From assembly GCA_947302945.1 (NCBI GenBank), contig CAMYWZ010000063.1, forward strand, positions 1 to 6,487: DNA of 6,487 bases. Direction: 5' to 3'. This document shows positions 5,960-6,487 of the stretch, piece after piece. The number at the start of each line of letters is the position of its first letter. Position 1 is the first letter of the stretch. Below the pieces are notes generated by a model that was not told where the DNA came from, did not search any database, and was given only the letters and a program-made list of their open reading frames with translations. Source of the stretch: an uncultured Bacillota bacterium. GTDB lineage: Bacteria > Bacillota > Clostridia > Peptostreptococcales > Anaerovoracaceae. The translations under genes and the position numbers were made by a program.

Positions 5960-6487
5960 TTACAGCCTTTCCTTCCTTTCGATGTCCAGGAAGTACTTGT
6001 AGGTGTCCACGGTGAGCTCGCCGCAGGCGGCTTCGTCGCAGGCGATGATGGCGCCGTTGTGCATCTGCAGCGCGCTGCAGGTCCACTTGTGGCTGACGTT
6101 GCCTTCGACTGTGGCGGCAAGCGCCCTGGCCTTGTTGTGGCCGTTGATGAGGATCAGAACTTCCTTGGAATCCGTAACGGTGCCGACGCCCACGGACAGC
6201 GCCTGGCTGGGAACCTTCTCCGGGTCATTGCCGAAGAAGCGGCTGTTTACGATGCGGGTGTCAGTGGTGAGGTTGCGGACGCCGGTCCTGGAAGCAAGGC
6301 TTGTGAACGGCTCGTTGAAAGCGATGTGGCCGTCTACGCCTATGCCGCCCATGAACAGGTCTATGCCGCCGTAGCTTGCGATCTTGGCCTCGTAGCGGGC
6401 GCATTCGCCTTCCGGGTCGTCCGTCATGCCGTTGAGGATGTTGATGTTCTCCGGCTTCATGTCGACGAGATGGTCGAAGAAGTTGTC
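5960..6487 (-). CDS. nagB: Glucosamine-6-phosphate deaminase, C-terminal part (5' end outside window)
   Basis: The frame is open to the window edge and encodes 175 residues, about two thirds of a normal 266-residue NagB. NagB converts glucosamine-6-phosphate to fructose-6-phosphate and ammonia in the cytoplasm, linking amino-sugar use to glycolysis. The fragment starts DNFFDHLVD, matching the family's NNFFDH segment; an internal ATG at 6460 is not the true start. Catalytic residues lie in [13 protein letters not shown]: fragment D52, H54 and E59 fit E. coli D141, H143 and E148 with a constant offset of 89. [39 protein letters not shown] and CDE segments follow in family order, and Y165 falls at the position of E. 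coli Y254. At the position of E. coli R158, an allosteric-site residue, there is Gly. It is a separate transcription unit, closed by its own terminator. Confidence 0.96.
   Translation of the reverse strand, partial: DNFFDHLVDMKPENINILNGMTDDPEGECARYEAKIASYGGIDLFMGGIGVDGHIAFNEPFTSLASRTGVRNLTTDTRIVNSRFFGNDPEKVPSQALSVGVGTVTDSKEVLILINGHNKARALAATVEGNVSHKWTCSALQMHNGAIIACDEAACGELTVDTYKYFLDIERKERL

Noticed and set aside
5960..6460. Complete short NagB starting at the ATG at 6460
   Set aside because: The frame continues upstream with NagB-like residues (DNFFDHLVD) to the window edge, so this is an internal Met and the gene is cut by the window.
1..6487. A novel defence, mobile or CRISPR-type system
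   Set aside because: No repeats, transposase, integrase, nuclease or unrecognised gene is present; every complete gene fits a known glycan-biosynthesis family.

Overview
All seven genes seen here lie on the minus strand, so the window reads from right to left. The right end (5960-6487) holds the C-terminal two thirds of nagB, glucosamine-6-phosphate deaminase. It is followed by a strong intrinsic terminator (5895-5929) and then a sigma-A/sigma-70-type promoter (5841-5869). From this promoter runs a tightly packed surface-polysaccharide operon that continues past the left edge of the window.

Operon order in the direction of transcription: a canonical GT-A family 2 glycosyltransferase (5794-4943); a WbsX/GH99-like protein (4946-3864); a left-handed beta-helix acetyltransferase of the xenobiotic acetyltransferase fold (3871-3245); a second family 2 glycosyltransferase with an unusual NND in place of DXD (3230-2286); a Wzx-type flippase (2279-822); RfbF, glucose-1-phosphate cytidylyltransferase (825-43); and the first 13 codons of what is very probably RfbG, CDP-glucose 4,6-dehydratase (41-1, running off the window). 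Every junction is an overlap of 4-8 nt or a gap of at most 14 nt, so one polycistronic message with translational coupling is likely.

Taken together, RfbF and RfbG would supply CDP-4-keto-6-deoxyglucose, the precursor of CDP-linked dideoxy- or branched sugars. The two glycosyltransferases would add sugars to a lipid-linked repeat unit, the acetyltransferase would decorate it, and the flippase would move it across the cytoplasmic membrane. WbsX-family proteins are common in O-antigen and capsule loci, but their exact role is unsettled. No polymerase (Wzy), initiating phosphoglycosyl transferase or chain-length regulator is visible; they may lie to the left or elsewhere in the genome.

The base composition is moderate. 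The protein sequences, the AUA- and AGG-containing codon usage, the purine-rich Shine-Dalgarno sites and the consensus promoter suggest a Firmicute, perhaps a gut or rumen Clostridia/Lachnospiraceae-like organism; this is an inference. I see no tRNA, rRNA, CRISPR array, insertion sequence or phage gene. This is the edge of a recognisable polysaccharide locus, not an undescribed class of system. The points most worth checking are the atypical GT2 motif, the hydrolase-like WbsX protein, and the changed allosteric-site residue in NagB.
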